Under the pieces are notes generated by a model, which ran no database searches, was not told the DNA's origin, and worked only from the letters and a program-made list of their open reading frames with translations. The position numbers were made by a program, and so were the translations under genes. From assembly GCF_001485215.1 (NCBI RefSeq), contig NZ_BBWW01000001.1, positions 4,712,001 to 4,776,000 of the forward strand: 64,000 nucleotides of DNA, in the 5' to 3' direction. Shown piece by piece: positions 45,328-54,964 of the stretch (its first letter is position 1; each line of letters opens with the position of its first letter). This DNA is from Leptolyngbya sp. NIES-2104 (lineage in GTDB: Bacteria; Cyanobacteriota; Cyanobacteriia; Leptolyngbyales; Leptolyngbyaceae).

Positions 45328-46133
45328 CACAGCAAATCCATAAACGAGTGTCGCCACGCCTGAAAACAAAAGAAACCGATCGCCCAAAAAATGACTCCGG
45401 TTAAGAGTGCCTGCCCGATCAAGTGAAAATCTGGCTGCATTCCTGACAGCGTAACTTGACGAATGCTTTCAATCACAGGCAAAAGTGGATTGAGCACCAA
45501 AAAAGCGCGAACCGATGCAGGCACGATCGCGGCTGGATAAAAAATCGGACTACTCAACCACAACACAAATACCGTTAACTCATAGAAGTAAGGTAAATCT
45601 CGGAAAAAGACAAACAAAGCACTAATGAGCAGCCCAACCCCAAGACAAACAAGAGCAAGTGCAAGCAACGGCAACACTAACACGAACACATTAAGTAAGC
45701 TCTTTGAGTTAATCAGCGTCATGACCGCCAGTAAAGGCAACACTCCCACCATGAATTGAAAGATATTTGCCGCAATCATCGAGGTCGGAAAAACGCTGGT
45801 CGGTAGAGCAATCTTATTGAGTAATGCACCATTGTTAACAACACTCCAGAGCGCTTGGTTCGTGCAAGCCGAGAAAAAGTTAATCACTACAAGCCCGGTA
45901 AACACGGCTAAAACATAGTTCAGAATCGAATTGCCATAGTAGGTAGCAAAAGCAGTTCCAAAGATAGCCGTATAAACCGCTGTCATCAGCAACGGATTGA
46001 GTAATGACCAATACACACCCAGAAATGAGCCGCGATAGCGCACTTTCAGATTGCGACTGACGAGAACTCGCAGCAATTCCCAGTAGTGCTGAAACTGTAT
46101 CCAAGATGGATTTTTTTTAGCTGATAGAAACAT
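45327..46133 (-). CDS. Polysaccharide ABC-2 transporter permease (Wzm/TagG-like)
   Basis: 268 residues from ATG 46133; the longer frame to 46241 overlaps the preceding gene. Six membrane helices follow the typical cytoplasmic start (LVSRNLKVRYRGSFLGVYWS). WLSSPIFYPAAIVPAS is the usual segment before the last helices. It would move lipid-linked glycan across the cytoplasmic membrane with the next gene's ATPase. Confidence 0.92.
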   Translation of the reverse strand: MFLSAKKNPSWIQFQHYWELLRVLVSRNLKVRYRGSFLGVYWSLLNPLLMTAVYTAIFGTAFATYYGNSILNYVLAVFTGLVVINFFSACTNQALWSVVNNGALLNKIALPTSVFPTSMIAANIFQFMVGVLPLLAVMTLINSKSLLNVFVLVLPLLALALVCLGVGLLISALFVFFRDLPYFYELTVFVLWLSSPIFYPAAIVPASVRAFLVLNPLLPVIESIRQVTLSGMQPDFHLIGQALLTGVIFWAIGFFCFQAWRHSFMDLL

Positions 46134-46165
46134 CTCACACCACGCATAAATATGACTTGGCAACC

Positions 46166-48385
46166 TTACAAAGACGACACATCGATTTGCGGAACCGATG
46201 ATCCTGCACTCGATCGATACCGTTCCAATCCTGAAGTCCAACCGACCCGAACGCCTGCGATCGCTTGCTGAAGATAATCCACGATCGTGCTCATGGGTAG
46301 ACGGTGAGTCAACTTAAGCCGCAGAATTCTTAGTCCACATCGATAAACAAGAATTCGGGCTAATCGAATCACTAACACTGGAAATGGCAGACGTTTGAAG
46401 CCGTGTTTCAAAGCAAAATAAGTTGTGTTCTTAGCCAGTGAATACCAGCAAGTTAGATGTTTTTGATCAATTCGATTGTGATTTGCGGCTGGATAATGAT
46501 CGACAACACTGTCTGTGTACTGCACTTCATATCCTGCCTGAATCAATCGCAAACACACATCGGTTTCATCTAGAAAATAGTCAAAAAACTCGTCATACCC
46601 ATTGATTTTTTCTAACAGGTCTTTACGAAATGAGGCATTTGTCCCCATCAAGCCGTTAAACCAGAATCCGTTAGGGTGATTATAGTTTGTCGCATGGCGC
46701 GATCGAATCGATCGAGTTTCACTCAAGACATTTGTGATTCCTCGCTGAAACTGCGTAGGATGACCGGGACGGGTTAAATCTCGTACGGTTCCACCCACGG
46801 CTGCACAGTTCTCCCCAAAGCGTAAATAGCTCGTCAGTAATTGATTGATCCAATCGCTCGGAAGCACAGCATCATCATCAAAAAACGCTACAATCTGACC
46901 CGCCGCCAGTTTAACGCCAACATTACGCGAGAAGCTGATATTTCGAGTCGTCACCTTTTGGAATTTAACCGCAAATTGACTATGACGACTAAAGCAATCT
47001 ACTAGCTGACTTGTGGCGGACGTAGTTGAAGCATCTACAATGATGGTTTCAAAATTAGAATCGTTCAACTGCTTGACTGAATTCAGTGCCCGTTCTAAAA
47101 CGTGCGGACGATCGACTGTGCAAATGATGATAGAAACTAATGGTTTTTGTGGAAGTGACACAACTAACCTCGCTGAATTCTGAATTGCATAAGCTTGCCA
47201 ATACATTCGCCAAAGTTGACCGAGCGTTCGAGCAACTGCCGTCATCAGTGAAACCGGGTGTAAATCAAGCAACACGCAACCGCTCCCCGTGAAGCAATAC
47301 ACTTGTTGAGCGAAAAGCGCGATCGACAAAGCAGGAAGGCGATAGTGCACGATTGCAATGTCGATCGAGTTCCCTCGACTCGTAACTTCAGGGTTCTGAT
47401 GCGGCTGATCTAGCTCGATTGTCGGTTGCACCCAAACAGACAGCGATAGATTGAGAAGTTCTGCTAACGAAAGCTCGATGTGATCGAACGGCTTGGGCTT
47501 TTTCCCTTGGATGTTTTCGATAAAATCTTGATAGCCTGCTAGTGCGATCGCGCTGAGAAAATAGCGTCCGGTTGCAGCATAGTAAACTAGCCGAGGTACA
47601 CTCACCAGAATGCGCTTGGAAACCAACTCAGGACGGTGTTTTTGCCAGCAGTAACAGATATTTCGCTCATCGTAATAGCTGATCCAAGCTCTACCCTTGC
47701 AGTCTGGAGCATCATGCCAGATTCGCGATCGAGGATTCACAGCAACAATCCACCCCGCTTGTTGAGCACGTAGGCACCATTCGACATCATCAAAGTGCAG
47801 AAAATAGTTCTCAAACCCCCCGATCTGTTGAGCAACTCCGCGACGAACTAACACTGAAGCAGCCGCACACACATCAACTTGAATGTACGGTTTGCTCAGA
47901 ATTGACTCAACAGAATGAGCAGGACAATTGCCAAAATGAATCTTCAAATGTGCTTTTACTGGATCAACAAAGCTACCCACTTCCTGAATGGTCTCAGGTT
48001 CCTGCAATTTGCGAATTTGTGATCCGACTAATCCAACTTCAGAATGCGTTTCGAGGGTCTGAACGAGTTCTGTCAGAGTCATCTCATCGAGACAAACATC
48101 ATTGTCGAGCAGCCATAGATAGTCATAATCTAACGAGCTGACCTGTGCTAACCCATAGGAAAAGCCACCAGAACCACCCAGGTTTTCGCCTGTTTGCAGA
48201 ACTTGAATGGTGTTGTATTTCTGTTCTAAAAAGTGCTGAGTGCCATCGATCGAGGCGTTATCAATCACGTAAATCTCTAGCTCGATTTCATGCAATTGCA
48301 ACTGATGTAACGCTTCAATGAGTCGATCGACAGCGTTCCGCTTGTTCCAAGTAACAATAATGCTCGCGACTCTAATCTTCTTCAT
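46166..48385 (-). CDS. Two-domain GT2 glycosyltransferase
   Basis: 739 residues from ATG 48385, four bases after the glf stop. The first GT-A domain (ASIIVTWNKRNAVDRLI; LWLLDNDVCL; HFDDVEWCLRAQQAGW) resembles GlfT1/rhamnosyltransferase-type enzymes acting with galactofuranose. The second GT-A domain starts near residue 430 (VSIIICTVDRPHVLERAL; FFDDDAVLPSDW; FFDYFLDETDVCLRL). Two active sites in one chain suggest transfer of two sugars or alternation of linkage. Donors not determined, though operon context points to UDP-Galf for at least one. Confidence 0.85.
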   Translation of the reverse strand: MKKIRVASIIVTWNKRNAVDRLIEALHQLQLHEIELEIYVIDNASIDGTQHFLEQKYNTIQVLQTGENLGGSGGFSYGLAQVSSLDYDYLWLLDNDVCLDEMTLTELVQTLETHSEVGLVGSQIRKLQEPETIQEVGSFVDPVKAHLKIHFGNCPAHSVESILSKPYIQVDVCAAASVLVRRGVAQQIGGFENYFLHFDDVEWCLRAQQAGWIVAVNPRSRIWHDAPDCKGRAWISYYDERNICYCWQKHRPELVSKRILVSVPRLVYYAATGRYFLSAIALAGYQDFIENIQGKKPKPFDHIELSLAELLNLSLSVWVQPTIELDQPHQNPEVTSRGNSIDIAIVHYRLPALSIALFAQQVYCFTGSGCVLLDLHPVSLMTAVARTLGQLWRMYWQAYAIQNSARLVVSLPQKPLVSIIICTVDRPHVLERALNSVKQLNDSNFETIIVDASTTSATSQLVDCFSRHSQFAVKFQKVTTRNISFSRNVGVKLAAGQIVAFFDDDAVLPSDWINQLLTSYLRFGENCAAVGGTVRDLTRPGHPTQFQRGITNVLSETRSIRSRHATNYNHPNGFWFNGLMGTNASFRKDLLEKINGYDEFFDYFLDETDVCLRLIQAGYEVQYTDSVVDHYPAANHNRIDQKHLTCWYSLAKNTTYFALKHGFKRLPFPVLVIRLARILVYRCGLRILRLKLTHRLPMSTIVDYLQQAIAGVRVGWTSGLERYRSSAGSSVPQIDVSSL

Positions 48386-48389
48386 GGTT

Positions 48390-49508
48390 CTAGTGACGAA
48401 TTGCGACTTCAAGCACTTGCTTCTGAACCAATTGCTGATAAAGCGTAAGTGCCTGAGCAATCACCTGATCCATGTTGTAGTACTTATAAGTTGCTAATCG
48501 CCCCACAAAATGGACATCAGGGGTTGAATCAGCTAGAGCTTTGTACTTTTTATAGAGTTCGGTATTCTCCGGACGCGGAACCGGATAGTAAGGATCGCCC
48601 TCAGCACGGGGAAATTCGTACACAATGCTCGTCTTTGAGTGCTCTTGCCCAGTGAGATATTTAAACTCAGTAATGCGAGTGTAAGGGTGCTCGTTGGGAT
48701 AGTTTACGACGGGTGCAGATTGATACACTGGACAGTTCAGAGTCTCATGTTTGAACCGGAGCGATCGATAAGGCAGAATGCCGAATTGATAGTCGAAAAA
48801 TTCGTCAATCGGACCTGTGTAGATCATTTCTCGATACGGAATGATCGGCTGAATCTCGCGATAGTCTGTGTTCAACATGACTTTGATGTTTGGATGCGCC
48901 AACAAATTTTCAAACAAGCGCGTATACCCGTGTAGCGGCATTGCCTGATAAGTATCGGTGAAATAGCGATCGTCGCGATTGAGCCGTGTCGGAACTCTAG
49001 CCGTCACTGATTTATCGAGTTCTGAAGGATCGATGCCCCATTGCTTGCGCGTATAGTTCCGAAAGAATTTTTCGTAAAGCTCACGCCCAACTTTACTGAC
49101 CACTACGTCTTCGGAGGTGCGGATATAGTCTTTCGGTTCAGCGACCGTATCAAAAAACTGCTTTAGCTCGAAGGCATTTAAGTTAAGCCCGTACAGTCGA
49201 TTAATCGTATCGAGATTGATCGGGATCGGGACGAGTTGCCCTTCAACGCTGGCACGAACTCGATGTTCATAAGGTCGCCACTGCGTGAAGTTTGATAGAT
49301 ACTCAAACACCTCGTGAGAGTTGGTATGAAAGATGTGCGGACCATATTTATGAATCAGGATGCCATCTTCGTTGTACTGATCGTAAGCGTTACCGCCGAT
49401 GTGATTACGACGATCGCAAATTAAAATTCTCTTTCCCGCCTGACTTGCCAAACGTTCTGCAAGCACACTACCTGCAAACCCCGCACCAACAATTAAGTAG
49501 TCAAACAT
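48390..49508 (-). CDS. glf: UDP-galactopyranose mutase
   Basis: 372 residues. The FAD-binding start YLIVGAGFAGSVLAERLA is followed by ICDRRNHIGGNAYD, GPHIFHTN and later YTGPIDEFFDYQFG and PYYPVPRPENTELYKKY, all UGM signatures. The enzyme converts UDP-galactopyranose to UDP-galactofuranose using reduced FAD. It is the first gene of the operon, and its role fixes the sugar type made by the downstream transferases. Confidence 0.96.
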   Translation of the reverse strand: MFDYLIVGAGFAGSVLAERLASQAGKRILICDRRNHIGGNAYDQYNEDGILIHKYGPHIFHTNSHEVFEYLSNFTQWRPYEHRVRASVEGQLVPIPINLDTINRLYGLNLNAFELKQFFDTVAEPKDYIRTSEDVVVSKVGRELYEKFFRNYTRKQWGIDPSELDKSVTARVPTRLNRDDRYFTDTYQAMPLHGYTRLFENLLAHPNIKVMLNTDYREIQPIIPYREMIYTGPIDEFFDYQFGILPYRSLRFKHETLNCPVYQSAPVVNYPNEHPYTRITEFKYLTGQEHSKTSIVYEFPRAEGDPYYPVPRPENTELYKKYKALADSTPDVHFVGRLATYKYYNMDQVIAQALTLYQQLVQKQVLEVAIRH

Positions 49509-49972
49509 TCTAGCCTTATGGGTAAGAAGACTGCGTTACTTTGATTTCTGTCCTAGTGACTTACTACAATGTGCAACAAAAATTTTACAAGTCGAAGACA
49601 GCGGAGCAATGATTTCAACTAACAAGAAACCATGTAGTCAAACAAACCTTAAAAATGCCCCCGATCTCTGATCCGTTCTACCAAACTTGAGCAGTTAGAT
49701 TGCTGATGAAAGTAATAGTTGATACCTTGTTACTTACAAAATTGATCATGAACAATTTGCTGATATCTTGTCAGAAGTACTCACAAACGTCAGAATGCAA
49801 TTTTTTAGAGTGACATTGATTTAGAACAGTAAGCTTGGTATTTCACTGCTGCCTCTACCCTAAGATATAGCCTCGCGAACAGGAACAATTCTGAGCATCA
49901 TTCTGTTGATAGATAGACTTTTATAGGGGTATCCCGAAAGAATAGAATCCAAGCTTTCTCAGCGAGAAGATC
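49509..49972. other. Intergenic region between divergent glf operon and methyltransferase
   Basis: 464 AT-rich bases that must contain both promoters. No clear -35/-10 pair, RNA gene or repeat stands out. Confidence 0.45.
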
Positions 49973-50932
49973 ATGCCTATTAACGTTGAGTACGAAACAT
50001 TTTACTCAGTTCAAGAACTGTCTCAAATTCTGCATACAACTGATGAGGAAGTCATCGCGCTTTTAACAAGTGGAAGTTTTAGAAGTGATGAGATACAAGG
50101 AAGATTGCACCTCAATAAAGGCGATTTGGAGAAATTTTTTGACCACTATTTCGCTGTAAAAGGTATCTCAGACGACAGGCAATATCGAATTCCAAAATAC
50201 TTAAAATCTTCACCTGAACCTTGGGCGAATACATTGAGTCAAATGTATGAAAAGAAGGTCAATTGCCCCGCTTCTATCTCACCAGAGCAAGGCGAATTCT
50301 TAAAAAGCCTCGTTGCTAACATCAATCCGAGTACTGTTGTAGAAATCGGTTGTTTTACGGGAGTTTCTACGATTTGGATGGCAGCAGGGTTAGAGCAGAT
50401 TGCGAGTTCAGCGGTGATTCACGCGATCGACTTATTCGATGAAATTTTGCCGTGGATGCCCACTCGCCACGGTTGCTTACTTGATCCTTATAGCTATGCG
50501 ACTGAGCGCGTTGCTGAAGCTCAGCTTTCCCATCGCATCAAGTTCCATAAGATGAACTCGATCGAGGCTGGGCATCGTCTAGATCAAATTGTCGATCGAC
50601 CGATTGACTTTCTGTTTATCGATGGCGATCACACAAGACAAGGCTGTCTAACAGATTGGATGCTATTTTACCCGCAGGTTAGTGTGGGTGGATATATTGT
50701 GCTACACGACATCTATCCAGAACATTGCGGCTGGGAAGGTCCTAGATATGTCTTAGATGAGTGCATTAAAAACAATCATCAGTTTGCCATGACTGAGATT
50801 AAGACGAGTCCCTGCAATTTTGGGATGGCGATCGTTCAAAAGTTAGCAGATTCCCCTGTCCCTTCACCCTCGGTGCAACAAATTCCATTGATGACAAAAC
50901 TACTCAAAAAGTTAAGTCTTCAAGCAAAATAG
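49973..50932 (+). CDS. Class I methyltransferase with N-terminal helix-turn-helix-like domain
   Basis: 319 residues. Residues 10-55 (FYSVQELSQILHTTDEEVIALL, then GRLHLNKGDLEKFF) look like an excisionase/MerR-type DNA- or ligand-binding fold. From residue 95 comes a Methyltransferase_24-like domain: VVEIGCFTGVSTIWMAAGL (SAM loop), IHAIDLFDEI, and DFLFIDGDHTRQGCLTDWML with VGGYIVLHDIYPE. The metal-binding DGDH-type motif resembles O-methyltransferases of small molecules or sugars. Divergent from the galactofuranose operon, so glycan methylation is possible, but this is an inference. Confidence 0.78.
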   Translation: MPINVEYETFYSVQELSQILHTTDEEVIALLTSGSFRSDEIQGRLHLNKGDLEKFFDHYFAVKGISDDRQYRIPKYLKSSPEPWANTLSQMYEKKVNCPASISPEQGEFLKSLVANINPSTVVEIGCFTGVSTIWMAAGLEQIASSAVIHAIDLFDEILPWMPTRHGCLLDPYSYATERVAEAQLSHRIKFHKMNSIEAGHRLDQIVDRPIDFLFIDGDHTRQGCLTDWMLFYPQVSVGGYIVLHDIYPEHCGWEGPRYVLDECIKNNHQFAMTEIKTSPCNFGMAIVQKLADSPVPSPSVQQIPLMTKLLKKLSLQAK

Positions 50933-51031
50933 CGAATTTCGACAGAAAGAATGCAATTCTTCTGAGAGACGACGCGATCGCTGTGGATTGACTACACTGC
51001 TGAGCATCCTTGCAACTCTAGAGTAGTCATC

Positions 51032-51313
51032 ATGAAAGCAACCGCAGAACCAACCTTGTTCGATCGCTTCTTCCGTGACCCAGAAGGCAACATTGTCATT
51101 GCACAAAAGCCGAATCTGCCAATTCTGATTTGGGGGGCAACGACGGCACTTCAATTTCTCAACTTTGGCGGTAAATTTCAGACCGGGCTGGAACTAGTTT
51201 CTTTCGGAATATTATTCACATGGGCTTGGCTGGAAATTTTCCAGGGTGTGAATTACTTCCGTCGCTCATTAGGTCTCGTAGTGCTAGTTGGAATGCTCGC
51301 ACTTAGTCTTTAA
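51032..51313 (+). CDS. Small membrane protein, conserved unknown
   Basis: 93 residues with a polar start (LFDRFFRDPEGNIVIAQKPN) and two or three hydrophobic helices (LPILIWGATTALQFLNF, LVSFGILFTWAWLEIF, LGLVVLVGMLALSL). I recall similar short proteins in cyanobacteria but no function. A strong terminator directly follows. Confidence 0.7.
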   Translation: MKATAEPTLFDRFFRDPEGNIVIAQKPNLPILIWGATTALQFLNFGGKFQTGLELVSFGILFTWAWLEIFQGVNYFRRSLGLVVLVGMLALSL

Positions 51314-51318
51314 TCCTA

Positions 51319-51361
51319 AAAAAACGATCGCGCTCAGTCTTCTGTAACGCGATCGTTTTTT
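51319..51361. terminator. Bidirectional terminator built on a HIP1 core
   Basis: Perfect 14-bp arms AAAAAACGATCGCG (51319-51332) and CGCGATCGTTTTTT (51348-51361) between two converging genes. Confidence 0.88.
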
Positions 51362-51369
51362 ATTTGAAA

Positions 51370-52038
51370 TTAATCCGAAGTCGTTTCAACCGAAACCATC
51401 GCTAACGCAGTGCCTGCCTGAACTCGGACTTCTAAATCCGCATCTTGGGTTAATTGATTTAGCAGAGCGACAACTTGGTCGATCGCTTGCCCTTGTTTTG
51501 CCAGTTCTCCCAGTTCAACTGCAACCGACAATCGCACCAAATGATCGGAATCCGTTGCTTGATGCTGGAGTTGGCGCAGTCGATCATCAAAATGATCGAG
51601 CTGTCCGACTTCATCAATCACTGAGTAAGCATGATGTGCTTCGGGCTTAGACTCGATCAACAAATCCGAGTCCACCACATCCGAAATTCTCAGCGATGTT
51701 GCTAAAGAGATTTCGGGTTCAGCGATCGGCATCATTGGCGGAACTGCGATCGTCGAAACTTCAGAAGCCTTTTGTGGATGGGAAGCCTCGATCGATTCCT
51801 GCTCAGAGACTGGAGAACCCATTGAGACTTCAGGAGATTGAACCGGAGCTTCAACAGGCTCGGAGCGTTCAGAATCCAAATCCGGTTGCAATCTTGGCTG
51901 ATCGGCTTCTTGAGATTTTGCCTCTTGTACGGTCTTAAAGGATTGCGGTTGTGGCTTTAATTTCGTGTAGGTGCGGGCAGCGGCACTGATGGCACCCGCG
52001 ATCGCAGCAATTACTGTCAAAAATAGTGCAATAGTCAT
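51370..52038 (-). CDS. Membrane-anchored HEAT-like protein, unknown
   Basis: 222 residues. One N-terminal hydrophobic helix (IALFLTVIAAIAGAISAAA) is followed by a long Pro/Glu/Ser-rich linker (25-130) and a C-terminal helical part with HEAT-like pairs (HLVRLSVAVELGELAKQG, DLEVRVQAGTALAMVSV). The short HEAT array probably binds a protein partner at the membrane. Function unknown. Confidence 0.7.
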   Translation of the reverse strand: MTIALFLTVIAAIAGAISAAARTYTKLKPQPQSFKTVQEAKSQEADQPRLQPDLDSERSEPVEAPVQSPEVSMGSPVSEQESIEASHPQKASEVSTIAVPPMMPIAEPEISLATSLRISDVVDSDLLIESKPEAHHAYSVIDEVGQLDHFDDRLRQLQHQATDSDHLVRLSVAVELGELAKQGQAIDQVVALLNQLTQDADLEVRVQAGTALAMVSVETTSD

Positions 52039-52125
52039 TCTTCTTTACGCTTCAAATTCAATGCTTCTATTGGACAGCAATTGATCTGAGCGAAACATCT
52101 GACTTGATGAAGACTTTTTCCAAAC

Positions 52126-52153
52126 AAAAAGCCCCCGCACGAGGCGGAGGCTT
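52126..52153 (-). terminator. psbD-psbC terminator
   Basis: On the minus strand AAGCCTCCGCC pairs with GCGGGGGCTT and a run of T follows, 20 bases after the psbC stop. Confidence 0.85.
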
Positions 52154-52173
52154 AAAGAGGATTTGACTAAAAA

Positions 52174-53556
52174 TTAGTCAAGGTTCGGCATCGACAACAC
52201 GGGTTCAGTTTCGCGATCGATTCCTTTCTCGAAGCCTGCAACTGCCGCACGTGCGCGACCTGCATGCCACAAGTGACCGACCAAGAAGAAGAAGCCCATG
52301 ATGAAGTGGAAGCTTGCCAACCAAGCACGGGGGTTCACATAGTTGAACGAGTTGATTTCCGTTGCAACACCACCCACCGAGTTGATCGAACCCAAAGGTG
52401 CGTGAGTCATGTACTCAGCCGCACGGCGAACTTGCCAAGGCTGAATATCGTTCTTGATCTTGTTCAGGTCAAGACCGTTCGGACCCCGCAGCGGTTCCAA
52501 CCAAGGACCCCGGAAATCCCAGAAGCGCATGGTTTCACCACCGAAGATGATTTCACCAGTCGGCGAGCGCATCAGGTACTTACCAAGACCCGTCGGACCT
52601 TGAGCAGAACCCACATTCGCACCCAGCTTTTGGTCACGAATCAAGAAGGTCATTGCTTGCGCTTGTGATGCCTCAGGACCCGTCGGACCGTAGAACTCAC
52701 TGGGGTAAGCGGTGTTGTTGTACCAAACGAAGATAGAAGCGATGAAGCCCATTAAGGACAATGCGCCCAAGCTGTAGGACAGGTAGGCTTCACCTGACCA
52801 GACCAATGCACGACGCGCCCAGCCAAACGGTTTGGTCAAGATGTGCCAGATACCGCCTGCAATACAGACGATTCCAACCCAGATATGACCGCCCACGATG
52901 TCTTCGAGGTTGTCTACGCTGACGATCCAGCCTTCACCACCGAAGGGAGCCTTGGTGAGATAGCCGAAGATCTTAGCAGGGTTCAGAGTCGGGTTCGTGA
53001 CCAAACGGACATCACCACCACCGGGTGCCCAAGTGTCATACAAACCACCGAAGAACATTGCTTTCGCAACCAACAACAGCGCACCTGCACCCAACAGGAT
53101 CAAGTGATAGCCGATGATGTTGGTCATTTGGTTCTTGTCTTTCCAGTCGTAGCCGAAGAAAGACGAGTACTCTTCAAGGGTTTCAGGTCCGCGAACTGCG
53201 TGGTAGATTCCACCCAAACCGAGAACGGCAGAGGAAATCAAGTGCAGAACGCCCACAACGAAGTAAGGGAAGGTGTCAATCACTTCACCACCCGGTCCCA
53301 CACCCCAACCTTGGGAAGCCAAGTGAGGCAGCAAGATCAGACCTTGCTCGTACATCGGTTTTTCGGGGATAAAGTGCGCGACCTCAAACAAGGTCATGGC
53401 ACCCGCCCAAAACACGATCAGACCAGCGTGGGCGACGTGAGCACCCAGTAATTTACCAGAGAGATTGATTAAACGAGCATTACCAGCCCACCAAGCGAAT
53501 CCAGATGATTCTTGGTCGCGGTTGCCTGCAAATGAAGGATTAGAGAGCGTTACCAC
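52174..53556 (-). CDS. psbC: Photosystem II CP43 antenna protein
   Basis: 460 residues from GTG 53556 ([11 protein letters not shown]), inside the psbD end; AAGAGG nine bases before this GTG supports it. An ATG at 53592 would add 12 residues ([12 protein letters not shown]) and is the alternative. CP43 binds chlorophyll and gives ligands to the Mn cluster; the loop with [14 protein letters not shown] has the needed Glu and Arg. Six membrane helices with conserved His are present. It overlaps psbD by 17 bases with the GTG start, an arrangement conserved in cyanobacteria and plastids. Confidence 0.95.
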   Translation of the reverse strand: MVTLSNPSFAGNRDQESSGFAWWAGNARLINLSGKLLGAHVAHAGLIVFWAGAMTLFEVAHFIPEKPMYEQGLILLPHLASQGWGVGPGGEVIDTFPYFVVGVLHLISSAVLGLGGIYHAVRGPETLEEYSSFFGYDWKDKNQMTNIIGYHLILLGAGALLLVAKAMFFGGLYDTWAPGGGDVRLVTNPTLNPAKIFGYLTKAPFGGEGWIVSVDNLEDIVGGHIWVGIVCIAGGIWHILTKPFGWARRALVWSGEAYLSYSLGALSLMGFIASIFVWYNNTAYPSEFYGPTGPEASQAQAMTFLIRDQKLGANVGSAQGPTGLGKYLMRSPTGEIIFGGETMRFWDFRGPWLEPLRGPNGLDLNKIKNDIQPWQVRRAAEYMTHAPLGSINSVGGVATEINSFNYVNPRAWLASFHFIMGFFFLVGHLWHAGRARAAVAGFEKGIDRETEPVLSMPNLD

Positions 53557-54598
53557 GGGGGAGAACCTCTTCAGGGAATACAAAGTGTTCATGCGGCTGA
53601 TCCTGAGATGCCATCCACGCCCGGATGCCCTCGTTCAGCAAAATGTTCTTCGTGTAGAACGTTTCAAATTCCGGGTCTTCGGCTGCACGTAACTCTTGCG
53701 AGACGAAGTCATACGCCCGCAGGTTCAAGGCAATCCCGATGATGCCCACCGATGCCATCCACAGTCCGGTGACCGGAACGAACAGCATGAAGAAGTGCAA
53801 CCACCGTTTGTTACTGAACGCAATCCCGAAGATCTGCGACCAGAAGCGGTTCGCGGTCACCATCGAGTATGTTTCTTCCGCTTGTGTCGGGTTGAACGCC
53901 CGGAAGGTGCTCGACCCATCGCCGTCTTCAAACAAGGTGTTCTCCACCGTGGCTCCGTGAATCGCACACAAGAGTGCACCACCGAGAATGCCCGCGACTC
54001 CCATCATGTGGAACGGGTTCAGGGTGAAGTTGTGGAAGCCTTGGATGAACAGAATGAAGCGGAAAATAGCAGCGACACCAAAACTCGGTGCGAAGAACCA
54101 CGAGGATTGTCCGAGTGGGTACATCAAGAAGACCGACACGAATACGGCGATCGGTCCGGTGAACGCGATCGCGTTGTAGGGACGAATGCCGACGAGGCGG
54201 GCGATCTCAAGCTGACGCAGACAGAAGCCAATCAGACCGAACGCGCCGTGTAGGGCGACGAAGGTCCAGAGTCCGCCAAGTTGACACCAGCGGGTGAAGT
54301 CGCCTTGCGCTTCGGGTCCCCAGAGCAGCAGCAAGGAGTGTCCTAAGCTGTCCGCGGGAGTGGAAACGGCAACGGTGAGAAAGTTACAGCCTTCGAGGTA
54401 CGAGGAGGCGAGTCCGTGGGTGTACCAGGAGGAAACGAAGGTGGTGCCGGTCATCCAGCCGCCGAGTGCCATGAACGCACAGGGGAAGAGCAGGATGCCA
54501 GACCAGCCGACGAAGACGAATCTATCGCGTTTGAGCCAGTCGTCGAGGGCATCGAAAATGCCTCTCTGCGCTGGTGCGCGACCTACTGCGATGGTCAT
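53540..54598 (-). CDS. psbD: Photosystem II D2 protein
   Basis: 352 residues, full length. D2 pairs with D1 in the reaction centre and binds QA, P680 chlorophyll and the non-haem iron. The sequence starts [20 protein letters not shown]; the TyrD region ([16 protein letters not shown]) and the His-rich helix D region ([12 protein letters not shown]-type) are intact. Codon use is strongly biased as in psbA. First gene of the psbDC operon. Confidence 0.98.
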   Translation of the reverse strand: MTIAVGRAPAQRGIFDALDDWLKRDRFVFVGWSGILLFPCAFMALGGWMTGTTFVSSWYTHGLASSYLEGCNFLTVAVSTPADSLGHSLLLLWGPEAQGDFTRWCQLGGLWTFVALHGAFGLIGFCLRQLEIARLVGIRPYNAIAFTGPIAVFVSVFLMYPLGQSSWFFAPSFGVAAIFRFILFIQGFHNFTLNPFHMMGVAGILGGALLCAIHGATVENTLFEDGDGSSTFRAFNPTQAEETYSMVTANRFWSQIFGIAFSNKRWLHFFMLFVPVTGLWMASVGIIGIALNLRAYDFVSQELRAAEDPEFETFYTKNILLNEGIRAWMASQDQPHEHFVFPEEVLPRGNAL

Positions 54599-54666
54599 GA
54601 ATCAAAATCCTCTAGCTTTACTAAAATTGCGAGCTGTCTAGAGTGAACGAGTTTATATGTCTACTC

Positions 54667-54694
54667 ATAATAGGAGAAATTAAGAAATTTACAA
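54667..54694 (-). promoter_or_regulatory. psbD promoter (-35 TTGTAA, -10 TATTAT)
   Basis: Read on the minus strand, TTGTAA and TATTAT are separated by 16 bases, about 70 bases upstream of the psbD start. Match and spacing are good for the main sigma factor. Confidence 0.6.
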
Positions 54695-54808
54695 ACCGAT
54701 ACGTGAAATCTCAGCTAAATTTTTTTGAACTTTTCTGCGATCGCGAGTTGAGCCACGGATTTCAGCGTTTCTGTTAAAAACTCACTTCCTGAGAAAGTTC
54801 AATTGTCA

Positions 54809-54826
54809 ATAAGTATCTATACTTAT
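54809..54826. promoter_or_regulatory. 18-bp palindrome, possible operator
   Basis: ATAAGTAT-CT-ATACTTAT, perfect 8-bp arms. Symmetry and size suit a dimeric transcription factor acting on psbD, ycf4 or both. Confidence 0.5.
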
Positions 54827-54964
54827 GTTTACGCTCACGATACGAAGCGTTGTAGGGAGTATACTGATGAGTGTTGTTTTTAAGATTGTAGAACGCTCTG
54901 GGACACGGTTCGGGAGCGATCGACAAAGTAGAAAGTTTTGAAATTTTTTAGGTAGTCAAGCGCT

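Larger units (their letters stand above)
54599..54964. other. Divergent psbD / ycf4 promoter region
   Basis: 366 AT-rich bases. On the minus strand TTGTAA (54689-54694) and TATTAT (54667-54672), 16 bases apart, form a likely psbD promoter. A palindrome at 54809-54826 lies between the two genes. No RNA gene is seen. Confidence 0.6.

Noticed and set aside
51319-51361. Palindrome as CRISPR or operator
   Set aside because: A and T tracts and its place between converging stops make it a terminator; no CRISPR array was seen anywhere in the window.
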